A stretch of 5,553 nt of DNA. It comes from Candidatus Parcubacteria bacterium. Lineage in GTDB: Bacteria > Patescibacteriota > Patescibacteriia > UBA1558 > GWA2-36-10. Made by a program: the position numbers and the translations under genes. The notes beneath the pieces are model-generated. The model searched no databases. It was given only the letters and a program-made list of their open reading frames with translations, and was not told the DNA's origin. Positions 5,471 to 5,553 of this stretch are shown here, piece after piece. Location: NCBI GenBank assembly GCA_030632225.1, contig DAOVVF010000042.1, positions 1-5,553 on the forward strand. The letters run 5' to 3'. Each line of letters starts with the position of its first letter. Positions within the stretch are counted from its first letter, which is position 1.

Positions 5471-5553
5471 TACTCTTTCTTGGCTTCAGGTTTAGCTTCA
5501 CCTTCTTTAGGTGCTTCTTTAGCTTCTCCCTCAGGCTTAGCTTCACCTTCAGG
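5470..5553 (-). CDS. Unidentified protein, C-terminal Glu/Lys/Ala/Pro repeat tail (partial)
   Basis: Only the last 27 codons lie inside the window. They read as hexapeptide-like units PEGEAK, PEGEAK, then EAP, KEGEAK and PEAKKE before TAA at 5472-5470. The tail is highly charged, disordered and nearly neutral overall. Matching units differ at third codon positions (for example CCTGAAGGT against CCTGAGGGA), so protein-level pattern is kept while DNA drifts. Such tails occur on several ribosomal and other housekeeping proteins of CPR bacteria, but the body of the gene is outside the window and no family can be assigned. The stop overlaps the start of the DUF3048 gene, so the two are probably one operon. 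Confidence 0.72.
   Translation of the reverse strand, partial: PEGEAKPEGEAKEAPKEGEAKPEAKKE

Noticed and set aside
1..5553. Alternative genetic code with UGA recoded as glycine (Gracilibacteria/Absconditabacteria)
   Set aside because: All full-length genes are intact without in-frame UGA and Gly is encoded by GGN, so the standard code is sufficient.
1..5553. Defence system, CRISPR array, insertion sequence or tRNA
   Set aside because: No spaced direct repeats, transposase motifs, terminal inverted repeats or cloverleaf-like segments were seen; every long frame is explained by housekeeping or envelope genes.

Overview
The window is a compact, AT-rich stretch of a bacterial chromosome that most likely belongs to the Patescibacteria (CPR), probably a Parcubacteria-type lineage. 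The best clue is the C-terminal module of the large minus-strand protein. Its pattern (VYY..s..KkYvFp..kTY.tWY...., followed by ypdGg.vtYRPGtkL and a gG.l.wI..E.tA..LYG..W unit) is one I associate with surface proteins of that group. Supporting clues are the very tight spacing, two TAATG stop/start overlaps, weak or absent Shine-Dalgarno signals, TAA at every visible stop, a Lys-rich bL31 tail, and a PrmC with NLPY instead of NPPY. This placement is inference; no 16S rRNA or other taxonomic marker is present. The genes read cleanly in the standard code with no in-frame UGA.

Plus strand, 1-1652: a translation-termination block. It starts with the last 16 codons of what reads as ribosomal protein bL31 (rpmE). 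A 59-base, T-rich, C-poor leader follows, then prfA (release factor 1) and prmC (the methyltransferase for the GGQ glutamine of release factors), with prfA and prmC overlapping by one base. RF1 is unusual: it starts where residue ~108 of E. coli RF1 would be, so the whole N-terminal domain 1 is absent. The bL31 stop and in-frame stops leave no room to encode it.

Minus strand, 5553-1658: a second block transcribed toward the first. It opens with the Glu/Lys/Ala/Pro repeat tail of an unidentified gene cut by the window edge. A membrane-anchored DUF3048 (YerB-like) protein overlaps that gene by one base. Next come a strong intrinsic terminator and an extended -10 promoter that appears to produce a near-leaderless mRNA. 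That mRNA encodes a 913-residue exported protein with a membrane anchor, a hypothetical-glycosidase-like domain, one fibronectin III domain, two six-Cys thrombospondin-1-like repeats and the CPR-type C-terminal module. It ends 5 bases from the prmC stop, so the two blocks converge with no visible terminator between them.

Functionally the window splits into a housekeeping termination module (bL31, RF1, PrmC) and a cell-envelope module (DUF3048 protein and a secreted multidomain protein). I see no mobile element, CRISPR array, tRNA or rRNA, and no gene-free stretch longer than about 60 bases. The most notable observations are the domain-1-less RF1 next to its variant methyltransferase, and the multidomain surface protein.
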